Assembly: GCA_024734495.1 (NCBI GenBank)
Contig: JALMQS010000136.1
Span: 1 to 64,000, forward strand
DNA: 64,000 bases
Direction of reading: 5' to 3'
Source of the DNA: Forficula auricularia
Taxonomy: Eukaryota; Arthropoda; Insecta; Dermaptera; Forficulidae
In this document: positions 20,681 through 31,890 of the stretch, one piece after another
Position numbering within the stretch: position 1 is the first letter of the stretch
Layout of the letters: every line of letters starts with the position of its first letter
Position numbers and translations under genes: made by a program
Notes under the pieces: generated by a model
Databases searched by the model: none
Seen by the model: the letters and a program-made list of their open reading frames with translations, nothing else
Told to the model about the DNA's origin: nothing

Positions 20681-21816
20681 AATGCATATGCAATTTCGAA
20701 AAGGGGACATGTCTGAAAATTGAAAATGTTCAATAATAAAAAAAACTAATTATTTTCAAAAATAGTGTAAAATTTATAAAATTTATTTTTAAGTTAGATT
20801 TTGAGGTCAGTAAAATTAATACTAGAGTTGTGCCTTTTACGGCCATACTAGGTGCAGGGAAGCTTTTAGATTACATTTATATGAAAAAGTGTATTTGTCA
20901 AAATATCCGAGATGTTCCCTTTTCGAAATTGCATATTCAATTAAAGTTAAAAGTTTTTTGTGGTTTCATTACAAACCAAAACAAAATTGCCTGAGTTTAA
21001 GTGATGTTTTATTATTTCATGCTATTCTGGTTTTATGTGAAAGTTCTGAAGCTAGAAAGCCCAAAATCTAATCAGATCTACGTATTAAAAAAATTAAGTA
21101 AAAAAATGGAATTATTTTTTTATCCAGAATGAACTTTGTATTCTTAAGTTAAAGTGAGCATTGGACGGTAGATAAACAGGAAGAACATTGTTAAAAAATA
21201 TTTTCTCTCACTTTTCAAACAGTTCTAAACCCGAAAAAACAAAAAACAAACGACACATTTTTGGGTGAAATCTAGCTACTGTGATCGTTAGGCATGTCGA
21301 AAACGATCGCTCTGCATGCAGGCTGCAGTCACAAAGCGTAGCGAGAAAACAGTTTAAATAATAGAAAAAACAAAACAAAAAAACTTTAGAATTGAAGAAT
21401 TATTAATTAGTAGTATATTATAACAGTGATGTCCAACTTTTGGCTTACACGGGCCATATTTGAAGAAAAAACAAAAGTTTCGGGCCTCGGATAAAATATT
21501 ATAATTCTATTGATATTTCTTATTCAAAAAAGAAAGTTAATAATGAAGAAATATGAACTTTATTATATTTTTTAGCTCATCGCTTCTAATTTTACTTTTC
21601 GTAAATTTTATACTTGGAAATAGCTTCTTGTATATGTAAATACATACCTACATGCTTATAGAAAGTGATATTATGTATTAGTATTTGTTTATATTTTTTC
21701 CTGGCTAGATAATTAATATAAAATTGATACAATTTGATGGCTGTATATGTATATAATTAAGTAATGGAGAGGGATTCAGCCAATGGGTAGCCTCTGCTGA
21801 ATAAAAAACTCCCAAT

Positions 21817-21867
21817 TATAGAAAACGTTTCGGCTTTAATTAAATAATGCCATCATCAGTTCCTAAG
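21817..21867 (-). ncRNA. hammerhead-like ribozyme motif H5b (left arm)
   Basis: The mirror copy of the motif at 22827-22872: CUGAUGA, an extra U, GGC...GCC, GAAACGUU. Helix I has one inserted G (UAGGAA against UUCUA). Confidence 0.65.
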
Positions 21868-22045
21868 AGCTGAAAAAAGCGATAGAGCACACATGTAAAA
21901 TTACAATAAAATTTTTTTACAAAAAAATCCAAACTTGTTAATTACAAAATTATATCTTACAGTATTAGCGACACAATTAATTTTATAAATAAATTGTCCG
22001 CAGGCAGAGTTGTTGTGGATTTTATCATAATATATACAAAATTAT

Positions 22046-22336
22046 ATGAATTACAAAATGGTACATAAATCTTGTGCGGTCTCACTTGAGTATGGGTCAA
22101 CGTCTCAATGTACAAATAGTACAGCCCTGAGTACACACCATATCGACACCTCCCATGGATTTGAGTTTGATGATGCTGTCATCTTGATGAGATTGGGGAA
22201 CAATTATAAGCGTATGCTGGCCGAAAAATGCTTTATTAAGACATATGGGCAAAGGGCTCTTAATTTTCAAACTGATTGCATTGGGCTTAGCAATGCTTAC
22301 TTGTCAATATTGACAAATACTGATGCCCAAGTATAA
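22046..22336 (+). pseudogene. Penelope-like GIY-YIG endonuclease, C-terminal fragment
   Basis: The 96-codon frame contains H-x-FEFDDAVIL-x-GNNYKRMLAEKCFIK-x-RALNFQTDCIGLSNAYLSIL. This pattern (a hydrophobic 'D.A.IL' strand, 'Y.KR...E...I', then 'LN.QTD...LS..Y..L') is the C-terminal half of the GIY-YIG domain of Penelope-like polyproteins. The GIY...YIG strand itself and the reverse transcriptase are missing. The start codon is arbitrary, since the first ~20 codons come from the terminal repeat. The reading frame has no internal stop, so the loss may be recent. Confidence 0.75.
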
Positions 22337-22826
22337 TAAACATTGAGAAAGGGGCGAAAGAATTGTGAAAAAGGTAGAGAAGGAAAAATTTATTTTTTAT
22401 TTTTATTTTTATATATTGTCATTTTGAATTCGAATTTTTGTTATTCTTAATGTTTGTTAATTATTTTGAGAAATCTTTTAATTAAGAGATGTTTGTGAGG
22501 GGTCAGTGATCCTAATTAGATCAATGTCCTCATAATTATTATTATTATTAATTGAATGAAATTGAAATTTGCTATATTTGTACTTGAGACGTTGCCCATA
22601 TCAAGTGAGAGCACACCAAGATTTATGTACCATTTTGTAATTCATATAATTTTGTATATATTATGATAAAATCCACAACAACTCTGCCTGCGGACAATTT
22701 ATTTATAAAATTAATTGTGTCGCTAATACTGTAAGATATAATTTTGTAATTAACAAGTTTGGATTTTTTTTGTAAAAAATTTTTATTGTAATTTTACATG
22801 TGTGCTCTATCGCTTTTTTCAGCTCT

Positions 22827-22872
22827 TAGAACTGATGATGGCATTATTTAATTAAAGCCGAAACGTTTTCTA
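22827..22872 (+). ncRNA. hammerhead-like ribozyme motif H5 (right arm)
   Basis: Helix I UAGAA (22827-22831); CUGAUGA (22832-22838); an extra U; helix II GGC/GCC; GAA; ACGU (22863-22866); U; helix I 3' UUCUA (22868-22872), exactly complementary. A CUC/GAG pairing beyond an internal loop may extend it to about 22882. Confidence 0.75.
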
Positions 22873-24399
22873 TAATTGGGAGTTTTTTATTCAGCAGAGG
22901 CTACCCATTGCGCTGAATCCCTCTCCATTATTCGTATAATTTAAATTAATATAAAATTCTAATAAAGAGACAATATTCAATTTTTCTTTCAGATCGGAAT
23001 CTAATTGTCGTTCTAGAACATTCAATCAGAAAAACTTTCTGTTTGCAAGTAGAAAATTTATATCTAATGAAAATGGAGTCGAAAATTGACCAAAATGATG
23101 ATTATTTTTTCGGAAATCTTGAAATCTAGTTCCAGTTTCAAAATTAGCACTTTTATTTTTCGAAAACTTCACAATAGATTTTCAGATTTCTTATTTTAGA
23201 GAAAAAAATAATTATCAGGCCAAATTGTTGTCTATCTACTACATATAATTCTCAATGTTTTAAGAAATTTTATGACTGTATATTGGGCCACGGGGTGGAC
23301 AGCCAGGTTTAAATCGAATGGGATTAAAGAAGGATATGAGGAATGATAATTTATTTTTTAAAAGGGTCACGGATATAATAATCCCTGACTATCCATTAAC
23401 TATTGACATGTAAGAACGCGCAAAGATCTAAAAGACAAGTTCTGACAAGTTTTAGTCCAGAAGAGAAATTATCAGTTAATTGTGATTGTTCTAGAAAACC
23501 CCAATTCCTCCTGTACTAGAATGAAAACTATAGACTTGGTTAGTGTCGTAGCATATAAATTGCTGAAATAATAAATATTTTAGAAAATGAAAATATGAGA
23601 AGAAGAATTTTTAAATATTTGAAACTTCATTATTTTTTTTTTTATCATTTACAGTTGAGCTTATAATTTTGTTTTTCATCAATTTTAGTCTTGATTAAAG
23701 CTTCACGCATTGTACAAATGTACATTCATATTTCGGAAAATGGAATTAATATATCTCTATATATAAATCTCAATGTTTTATGGAAGTTTATGATTTTATG
23801 TTGGGCCACACTCATTACAGTGCTGGGCCGCATATAGCCCGCGAGCCACGGGTTGGACAGCCCTGTATTATAAGACTCTTCTTCTGGCATTGCTCTCATC
23901 TTTACTCTTCAAGGGAAGAAAGAGGATAAAAATTTCCAGATTTTTCTTTAAGATTCTCCAATCAGTTCTAGTGGGTTTGTAACAAGACTTTGAAGAAGAC
24001 GACTGTAATAAGCCACAGAGTATTTCCAAACGATTTAACATTTATGAAAGAACTATTCATATTACCTGTTGCTCATAGTGGAAAACTGAGCTTTCTACAA
24101 ACCATTGATAATAATAATTTGAAAAAAAAAACTTTATAATAAAAAGCTTTCAGAACTAGACCTTAGGATGTTGAAATTGAAAGTGACTGGTTTTATAAAT
24201 CTTGGTAGTTAAGCAAGAAAGAGGTAGCTAGATGTTAATATCGAACTTATGGGAATAAATTACAGGGATAGTTCCATCCGGGTTGCTTGTATCCTATTAG
24301 AATTTATTGATCTGGACTAAAGGGGGTTACTGGGAGTTGCAGTTCTCTATTGCTACTAGAATCTCAACTCACAACAGTTATATTCTTTAAGGGCAAATG

Positions 24400-24590
24400 A
24401 AATTAAATTGAAAGTTTTTGTGCCGAGGGTGGCAGAATTTTTATATATTGAAGGAGAAAATAAAAGAGTGTGTCTTCTGCTGGAATTATACATTTTATTT
24501 ATAACGAGACTATACTACTACTACTAATTTTATAAATAAAATTTATAATTCCAGCAGAAGACACATTCTTTTAATTGAAACGGACCAAAT
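24400..24590. repeat. R7 hairpin repeat copy
   Basis: Carries 'gtgccgagggtggcagaatt', 'aaataaaagagtgtgtcttctg' and an inverted 'ccagcagaagacacattctttt'. These are the same blocks as the array at 63014-64000 and the copy at 44660-44850. It forms a hairpin of about 100 bp centred on an ACT-rich loop. Confidence 0.75.
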
Positions 24591-24879
24591 GGAAACATAT
24601 GAACTATTTAACAAATTATATTAATTATTCCATTTTGATAATATTAATCTTATTATTGTATATATATTGTTGAATGAGGAATTATGTTTGTTAAATATTT
24701 TCCTAAAGTGTGCCTTAAGTATGGGAAATAACAAATCTTTTGACAATTGTGTTAATAATTGGTTAAGATAAATAAATTTCGAGCTTTTTTCAATGTTCTG
24801 AACAAACTGATGGGGTCGGCACATTGGTGGGGGAGTGGGTGAGTACTTTTTGACACCTGTAATTATAATAACTCACTGA

Positions 24880-25065
24880 CTTGCCTATTGTGTGGTCCCA
24901 CAGTTTCCACTGAGGAAGAGATGCTGAGAACGCTCTCGAAATATTTGGAATAACCATTTGAAGAACAAAATAAATTACTGGAAAGAAGCAAATTCAGTTT
25001 ATTTATCCTTAACAATAAAAAATAAATAAACTTATAAAAAAAAACTCTTTTATTGTCTCCTTCAG
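24880..25065 (+). mobile_element. Penelope-like terminal fragment
   Basis: Holds hammerhead-like motif H6 and, at 25048-25064, 'ttattgtctccttcagc', part of the R7 end sequence. No mirror arm is present, so it is a single-ended remnant. Confidence 0.45.
24903..24955 (+). ncRNA. hammerhead-like ribozyme motif H6
   Basis: Helix I GUU-UCCA; CUGAGGA (24910-24916); an extra A; helix II GAGA/UCUC; GAA; AUAU in place of ACGU; U; helix I 3' UGGAA-UAAC. The tetranucleotide changed from ACGU to AUAU yet remains self-complementary, and helix I is complementary although its sequence differs from the other copies. That is covariation in favour of a folded RNA. Confidence 0.75.
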
Positions 25066-25460
25066 CAAATGAAATTGGTGTTATAGGTAGAAACGATAAT
25101 CAGTATGTTATTAATTGAAAGAAAAAAAATCGCCTTGTAAATTAAAGTAAAAAAACAAATTAAAATCTCAATAAAGATTTCATTCACTTGTCAGATAAAT
25201 AAAATATTCATCAATACATGTATTTGAATTGTGTCTAAAAAAGCAAAGGAAATGTAAGCACACATGTCAGCGAAACCCTGATAAGAGATGTAAAAGGCAA
25301 AAAAATTGTCAAAAAGAACATTTTCTTGATTTTTCAGTGTAAATAAAAAGTCAATATGCTTAAAAATTATTTTTAAATTATTTTTAAACACAGATAATCA
25401 AAAATAATAAATAAAAATTAATACTATCTTTGATTTACAGGAGAATGAATACGTATATAA

Positions 25461-25837
25461 CAGTGGCGGTTGGTGACATTTCAACCAACGGACGCTGTCC
25501 GAAAAAGTACCTTTCATTTTTTGAAATTTTACTTTAATCTTTGCTTCAGAAATGGATTAGTCCAAAAATTCTCGAATCATCTTTATTTATTTCTTTTTTG
25601 TATTATTACTATTTTAATAATTCCTCAGCGAGAACAATTTTTATTCGACTAAAACTCGTCTGAACTTGTCTTTGACATGCTTAAACTGGAAGATATACCA
25701 GGCAGGACCTTCTATCCATACCCTTTTAGGAAAAATCATTCATTTTAATTGCACCTTGAAACAATGCAACAATTTTATTTCATTTCGAGGACAAATATAC
25801 TTTTCAAAACAAAAAATCCATGGGCTCCAAGCTACTG
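25461..25837. mobile_element. hAT MITE (R8), complete
   Basis: A 377-bp element, CAGTGGCGGTTGG...CCAAGCTACTG, between perfect 8-bp duplications GTATATAA (25453-25460, 25838-25845). In reverse sense its interior matches 18340-18600 and 19037-19116. No coding capacity. Confidence 0.9.
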
Positions 25838-26014
25838 GTATATAAGTATAACTTCTAAATCAGGGGCGCCTACAGGGGAGGGACGCAGATTGTGAAATTT
25901 CTGGGGAGGAAATGGTTGCATTTTAGCTTTAAGTATATGCTATAAATAAAACCGGTCAATCTTATAACTTTAACAAAAGGTAATAAAAAGCTCTTCTAAT
26001 TCTTTAGAACTGAA

Positions 26015-26400
26015 TAAAATTGGGAGGTACTTTTCATGAAACTGGGGAGGGGTTAATTTTCACGAAACTGGGAGAGGGGGTTAATTTTCATGAAACTGGG
26101 AGAGAGGAGGTTAATTTTCATGAAACTGGGGGTGGAGGGGTTAATTTTTATGAAACTGGGAGAGGAAGGGTTAATTTTAATGAAACTTGGAGTGGGGGCT
26201 AATTTTAATGAAACTGGGTGAGGGGGGTTAATTTCCATGAACCTGGGTGAGGGGGGGTTAATTTTCATGAAACTGGGGGATGAGGGGTTAATTTTCATGA
26301 AACTGGGTGAGGGGGGTTACTTTTCATTAAACTGGGAGAGTGGGGTTAATTTCCATGAAACTAGGGGATGGATCATGAAGCTAGGGTGGGGGGAGCACCC
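26015..26400 (+). repeat. GC-richer minisatellite, about 28-33 bp unit
   Basis: About twelve imperfect tandem units of the type TTAATTTTCATGAAACTGGG followed by a variable GA/GGGG stretch. Unit length varies because of the G-run. Both strands stay open in places only because of the repeat, so the repetitive peptides are not taken as genes. Confidence 0.93.
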
Positions 26401-26439
26401 CTGTCTTAAATTCCATTCCAGTTTTTATCCTATTTAGTT

Positions 26440-27240
26440 TACGAGGTACAGTGTTCTGACAGACATCAATTGTAGCGACACAAATTCCGTTTTACTTTTT
26501 AAACTGAACCCTAAAAAGTATGATTTTTACGTGAATTCTAAAGACGATGGTTCCGAGTGAAATTCTATTCTTTGAATAACATACAAGAAGAAGGCTGATT
26601 TATTTGTTCGAAAAATTTTCTTCCTATGTAAGGGAGTTTTCAAATGATAGCCCCTTTATCTGTTCGTTAATTCTGTTGTCTCCCTTGAAGAATAAAAGTT
26701 AATAAATTTCTTGGTTCACTCTTATGGAAACTCTCATCCAGTACATTAAGTTCTTTTGATGGCAACATTCTGCCCATTATTTTATTACCTAGGAAATAAA
26801 AAAGAATTGAAATTTTCTTTTGGTTTCCGAAGCTGGAAGACTCACTCATTCAATCATCTTTTAATTAAAACAAGTCGATTCATTTCACGATGGAGGACAA
26901 ATAACCTTATTAAAAGAAAATGGTTTCTTTCTTTCATTTCTTTCATTCCCTCGAAAACAACAAGCAAAAGGAATCCTAGGCTATTTCAAATCTTTTATTT
27001 ATTTTTCCAATGGGTTCCTTTTTTTAATAAAATTATTATTAACCGATAAAGATTTAATGAAATAAATAAAGAATGAAATGGACAACAAGCATTTCTGGTT
27101 AAAATAAGAAAAAAAACGGAAAGGTTTTATAGGAGGCTGCTGATTATACTCGTATTGGACTCTTTTCTTATTTAATTTACTTTATGATTATGATTAAAAC
27201 GTAAGGAGTAAGTAATGATAAATAACAGAGTTATAATTAA
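26440..27240. other. no gene recognised
   Basis: Moderately complex AT-rich DNA. Short open frames on both strands (for example 26756-27049) have no motif I recognise. It could be host intergenic or intronic sequence. Confidence 0.4.
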
Positions 27241-27466
27241 TGTTAGTAATTTCTTAGAGAATTAATCATCTTTTCGTTTTTATAGTTGCTTGAGAAAGGA
27301 ATTAGATGTGCAATTTTACAAAAATAAATTTTAAAGGACACAACCCTCAATTTTTCTATTTTCTTTATTTTTTGGAACACAATTTCTTTATTAATCAAAT
27401 TTAAAAATTTACATTGGTATTTATTTAGTTTGTTCATGTCCATTTTAATCATAAATAACAGTTTCA

Positions 27467-27876
27467 CGGGTTTTTGGACAATATTTTGTTATTAATATTA
27501 AATACTTTTTCAAGTACTCAATTACTTAAAACATTAATCGTTGATAAAATAGTGAAACCATCGAGAAAATAAATAGTGTATTCATAATATTCATCTTACA
27601 ACAAGTTAACAACTAATTTTCAAAAAACAATTTTAAATCATAGAGAAAATTAAAAAAAAAATTCTCTACGATTTAAGATTAAGTTTTTTGAAAATTGGTT
27701 GTTAACTTGTAAGATGAATACACTATTTATTGTCTCGATGTTTTCTCTATTTTATCAACGATTAATGTTTTAAGTAATTGAGCACTTGAAAAAGTCCTGA
27801 AAAAGGACGAAACGTCATACGAAAATTGATATTTAACATTAATAAAAAATAAATTGTCCAAAAACCCGTGGATCTT
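27467..27876. mobile_element. Penelope-like palindromic element
   Basis: The outer arms begin CACGGGTTTTTGGACAATA (27467) and end with the complement near 27876. The inner symmetry axis is at about 27655 in an A-rich spacer. The right arm has GTCCTGAAAAAGGACGAAACGTC (27795-27817), a hammerhead relic that has lost most of its core and helix II. The left arm has deleted this part. Confidence 0.65.
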
Positions 27877-27949
27877 TTATTTATTGGTATTTATTATTAT
27901 TATGATTTAGGCATCGAGTGAACACTCTCTACCCATATCCATATTTGAG

Positions 27950-28182
27950 GCTATGAGCGCAATAGTGAACTAACCCACAAAAAATAATTTTGGTTTATAT
28001 GCAGAAATTAATTACTAATACTGTTATCGACCAGCTGCAAAGTGGACCAAATCAGCTTTTGATTGCAAATGCTGGTTTGGTCCACTTTGCATTTGGTCGG
28101 TAACAATATTAGTAATTAATTTCCGGAGATAAACCAAAATTATGATTTTGTGGGTTAGTCCATTATTGCGCTCATAGCCTTA
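27950..28182. repeat. foldback MITE, 'ggctatgagcgcaata' ends
   Basis: Arms of about 100 bp run from GGCTATGAGCGCAATAGTG (27950) to its complement (28182). Internal landmarks 'caaagtggacc' and 'ggtccactttg' are exact. The loop is about 30 bp. The TSD is not obvious. Confidence 0.8.
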
Positions 28183-28469
28183 TTTATATGAATGTCTTTT
28201 TATTATTTCAATCATTTTTAAATTTTAAATTGTGAAAATTTTTTAATAAAAATCCACGAATTGAAATGTCTTGTTCATTTGTTCATGTTCTAGAAAGATA
28301 ATTTCATGCTTTGACAAGATGAGAATAGAGTTAATAACGAGATATCTTCTTTTCTAATTCACTCATATGACTAAGTCTAAAATGTCTTTTTTCTGGTCTT
28401 CAAAATGATTTAATTATACCAATGCTTTTATAGTTTTTAGGCTTCCCCACAACGATCATTTTTTGGTGT

Positions 28470-28692
28470 TTTTTGTACTATAATAATAAAACTTGAGCAA
28501 GATGCGAGGTAGGTTCACAAAAAAGAAATAAAAAACAAAATTGAGTTTTGAATTCGATATATTTCGGGGGTGAGTTTTCTTTGACTCCTGATGATGGGCT
28601 CACCCCCGAAATATATCGAATTCAAAACTCAATTTTATTTTATTTCTTTTTTAGAAACCTATCTCGCATCTTGCTCAATTATTATTATATCA
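28470..28692. mobile_element. palindromic element with degenerate hammerhead-like core
   Basis: Arms share 'gagcaagatgcgagrtagg' and 'ttgagttttgaattcgatat' as reverse complements around a centre at about 28580. On the plus strand CTGATGA (28588-28594), T, GGG, CTCA, CCCCC, GAAATATA keeps the hammerhead order, but helix I is not complementary. 'aatgtttcacctagaaccaac' follows (28696 on), similar to 38456-38480, as if the same family flank were present. Confidence 0.6.
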
Positions 28693-29465
28693 AAATGTTT
28701 CACCTAGAACCAACACCTAACTCCTTAAAAGCTATTTTTTGTACTAGTTCAATTTTATTCAAATACTTATTTTAAAATGAAAAAATCTCACAAATATTCT
28801 TATGCTTTCCTTATAAACAATAAATAAGAATTGAATTTGATTTCTCAAGAATTTTGGAAAATATATTCTAGTTTGAGTTAATAAGTTCGAAGTTCTCCCC
28901 GGAAATTTTTGGAATTAAATGTTATGCATTTTAAGGGTTTATGGCTCAAGTTTAGTCATTTTCACTTAACGAGTTTTCTTTTTTAACCCCTAAAATAAAT
29001 AGATAAAATAAAAAAATAAAAACTCAAAACCAGTGAGGGAACGGCGTTCTCGCACCATTTACACCCCTGATCATATGACAGAATGCAGGTCACTTAGAAT
29101 CTTCCTTTGTTCCTATATGTAATTATCCATCCCAATTTTACCTTTAAACTTTGAATTTTCTATTTATTCGAAGAAACCTCTAGTATCATAATCGACATAC
29201 AACTAGTTTAAGCTAAAACTTGTCTTTAGAACATAAGAAACTCTAGCTGTGTTTTGAATCCCGTTAAAATCAAATTATTTTATTTTACTTTTTTTAATAT
29301 TCTCATAATAATTTTTTTTAATATTAATCATTATAATCATAATATTAATTTGGTATTTTACAGAGAGAAGTACTTAAAAAACCCAGCTTAAATCTTTTGA
29401 GTAAATATGAATCTGCTAATCATCATCATCAATTATAATATAAATATTATGTAGGGTAGCCCTAC

Positions 29466-30182
29466 ACACACTTGAGGGCCTTCCAAAAATTACGTCACAC
29501 AGTAAGGGGGGAGGGGGCATTTCAGATTTGTGACAAAATGTAACAGGGGGCCTGGGGATCTTAAAAATTGTGATGTCACAAAAGCCAAATTAAAAAATTT
29601 CAAATATATTTTTTAGTTTTAATATATAACTAAATATAACTAAACTTCTTGAGGATACAAATTCTCATTTAAATAGGTGTTGGTTTTTATTCTTTTTTGA
29701 CAAAAAACACATTTTTATCATTTATTTTATTTTATTGTTACCAGGAACGTTTCGACATTTTCTATTATGTCATCATCAGCCTAAAACATTTCATCATTAC
29801 ACAATTTTTATACAATGAAAATTTCTTATCACACAGACAACAACTTAAAGTTAACAACATATGTCATACCTTGGAACAATTTAAATATGGTAAAATTTTT
29901 TTTTAGATTTCAGGTTATTATTATTCCAACCTGACAATGTTGGTAAAATAAATCTAGATAAAAAATTGTAAGCAAGCAATTTTTAGCAAAAATACTTTAT
30001 TTTTTTTTTCAAATAAATAAACCTTTTTTTTTTATAATTAAGGATTCATAAAAAAATTATATAATTATTAAATTATAGGGTATAAACGTGATAGAGTTAT
30101 GTCACGTTACAGGAGGTGCTCAATGAATTGTGACAGAATGTGGGGTCTAAAAATCTTGAAATTCGTGTGACATAATTTATGC
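29466..30182. mobile_element. DNA element R9 copy A, interrupted by a Penelope-like fragment
   Basis: The ends 'ccttccaaaaattacgtcac' and 'gtgacataatttatgcccgg' are inverted repeats, shared with copy B (34976-35346). Internal blocks 'cagatttgtgacaaaatgt' and 'attattaaattatagggtat' (also in B) sit on each side of an unrelated segment, about 29660-29960, that holds motif H4. The superfamily is not assigned. Confidence 0.65.
29734..29789 (-). ncRNA. hammerhead-like ribozyme motif H4
   Basis: Minus strand: helix I 5' AUGUUUUAGG; CUGAUGA (29779-29773); an extra U; helix II GACAU/AUGUC; GAA; ACGU; U; helix I 3' CCUGGUAACAAU. Helix I pairs AGG/CCU, then two U-G wobbles and GUU/AAC. It is one-ended, with no mirror arm. 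Confidence 0.7.
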
Positions 30183-30199
30183 CCGGTTTTTTATTTTGT

Positions 30200-31140
30200 A
30201 AAGAGCCATGCCCGAGACTTGTCCCTTCTTTGTAAGATTCGCCATTTTGAGCTTCGTTTTATACTTGTTCGATAAAACATGGCATTAAAAAACTTGTATT
30301 TTTGCATTTTAAAATATTTTTCAGTTACATATGAGAAGCTTTAGAAAGAAAGATAATTCTACAGTTTTGAATAAGTATAAAAAAAGATAAATATATGAGG
30401 AAGTTATAAATTACATGAAAATATATTCATTCCTTTCTTTTCACAATTACTTTTTATATTGAATTCATTTTATTTAAATAAATTACAGGTTATAACTAGT
30501 TACGCATTGAAAAATAATATTAATTTAATTAATTCTAGATAATGACTAAAGGATTTTTTTTTAATTTGGGTAAAGGTAGACACGTTGGTTGCTACCTGTC
30601 TGAGAGTAGCGAACTGACTCATCAAGTTCCTGTCATTTCGATCAAGGATTTATAACGAAATTTATTGAAGTGAAATGTTCATTAAAGTTTTTTGCTTCTT
30701 ATTACTTTCAACTTGTTATTTTTTTTTTAGTCCTGTTTCTTATATTTGAAATTAACATCTAGTCATCAATAATAGCACTATATAACTGTACATTCGCGAT
30801 ATTAACACAATAATTGCAATACTCTCTTGAATGAAGAGTGGGGATATTGAGTTTGACTCGTCAGAATAAGCACCTCTGTAATAATTTAGGGTCAATGAAG
30901 ATCAGTTCCACTGGAAGAAAAAATTATTTCATCTTTATAAATATGACCAGGGGGGATAGATAATTAATTTCCAATATCTCTTTTTCCTGGGTATTTAATA
31001 ATTAATTTTTAATTAAAAGTAATATTTTGGATTTTAATTTTGTTTGCATTTGATCTCAAATATATCAATTACTAGATAAGAGACTTTAATTAACGATCCC
31101 CGTAGTCATATTTATAAAGATTAAATAATTTTTTTCGTAC
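30200..31140. other. no gene recognised
   Basis: AT-rich DNA with poly-T tracts. No ORF, termini or repeat match found. Confidence 0.4.
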
Positions 31141-31155
31141 AGTGGGACTGATCCC

Positions 31156-31514
31156 GAAATGTGGTGCTACAGAAGAATGATGAATATCAAATGGATGGAT
31201 AGAATTACAAATGAAGAAGTTCTTGGAAGAATCGGAGAAAGAAGAACCTTGTGGAAGAGTCTGAAGAAGAGAAGAGGTCAGATGATGGGGCACACACTGA
31301 GACATGGGGGACTGCTTAGGGATATCTTGGAGGGGGAGGTGGGAAAGAAAAGGAGAAGGAGAAGACCCAGATTAGAATATTTTAAACAAATAATTGGGGA
31401 TATGGGATGCCAGACATTTAGAGAGGTCAAACAGCTGGCGGGGGACAGAGTCGAGTGGAGACGGATTGTTGCATCAAACCAGTCTTAGGACTGTATACTC
31501 AATGATGATGATGA
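31156..31514 (+). mobile_element. RTE-like LINE 3' end with perfect TSD
   Basis: A 359-bp insertion between perfect 13-bp duplications TGGGACTGATCCC (31143-31155, 31515-31527). It encodes the last 110 residues of the LINE protein and ends in a (GAT)n tail rather than poly-A, as is usual for RTE elements. The exact TSD suggests recent activity. The same 3' end is at 2007-2135. Confidence 0.9.
31159..31488 (+). pseudogene. RTE-type reverse transcriptase, C-terminal fragment
   Basis: The open frame reads MWCYRRMMNIKWMDRITNEEVL, then a basic linker, GHTLRHGG, GKKRRRRRPR and VEWRRIVASNQS. This is the conserved region downstream of the RT palm/thumb in RTE and related LINEs. There are no stops before the natural terminus. 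The RT catalytic part is missing by 5' truncation, and the apparent start is only a codon inside the parent ORF. Confidence 0.8.
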
Positions 31515-31736
31515 TGGGACTGATCCCCATTGACCTAATTTAGTATGGATATGTATAAGGGTGGATATTATTTTTTATTGAAATTTTAAGCAATAAGGGG
31601 TACGCCAAGAAGATGCAATATCTAAAGGTCTTGAAAGACACTTATATTCCGAAAAGAATATGAAAAAGTGATGAAACGAAAGCTAATGCATCCGGACCTA
31701 GAAGCTTAAAAGATGGGCCATGGAATCGAGTGAGCT

Positions 31737-31890
31737 AAATAAGGCCTGATTTCTTATTATTATTGTTCTCTTCTGAATTGCATCCAAAGTGAATCACATT
31801 CTAAACAGGGCCTAAATAAGGCCTGATTTCTTATTATTATTGTTCTCTTCTGAATTGCATCCAAAGTGAATCACATTCTAAACAGAGCCT
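31737..31890. repeat. two-copy tandem duplication, 77-bp unit
   Basis: The stretch 'aaggcctgatttcttattat ... attctaaacag' occurs at 31741 and again at 31818 with one base difference (AGGG/AGAG). It is a local duplication, probably replication slippage. Confidence 0.93.

Larger units (their letters stand above)
21726..22943. mobile_element. Penelope-like element, palindromic, with GIY-YIG remnant
   Basis: Inserted in hAT copy a and flanked by a perfect 15-bp duplication AATTAATATAAAATT (21711-21725, 22944-22958). Inverted arms of about 340-360 bp (from TAATGGAGAGGGATTCAG at 21772 to its complement ending 22930) enclose about 450 bp, part of which encodes the end of a GIY-YIG endonuclease. Each arm carries one hammerhead-like motif. 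Head-to-head terminal repeats, a hammerhead and GIY-YIG together identify a Penelope-like element and anchor the interpretation of the other palindromes in the window. Confidence 0.85.
21424..23865. mobile_element. hAT element copy a (Charlie-like ends) with nested Penelope insertion
   Basis: The ends CAGTGATGTCCAAC and GGTTGGACAGCCCTG lie between perfect 8-bp duplications TATTATAA (21416-21423, 23866-23873). Without the nested 21726-22943 segment it is about 1.2 kb, the same length as copies b (39113-40310) and c (48829-50029). The right end has the GGGCCGCATR...CGCGAGCCACGGG block typical of this group. It is non-autonomous, with no transposase frame. Confidence 0.9.

Noticed and set aside
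26053..26298. Open frames on both strands giving KINPSSPSFM- and GGVNFHETG-type repeat peptides
   Set aside because: They follow directly from the 28-33 bp minisatellite unit and are open on both strands; no gene evidence.
27795..27817. Functional hammerhead at GTCCTGAAAAAGGACGAAACGTC
   Set aside because: The CUGANGA box and helix II overlap or are lost; kept only as a relic.
28588..28611. Functional hammerhead at CTGATGATGGG...GAAATA
   Set aside because: Helix I flanks (GACUC versus UCGAA) do not pair; reported as degenerate.
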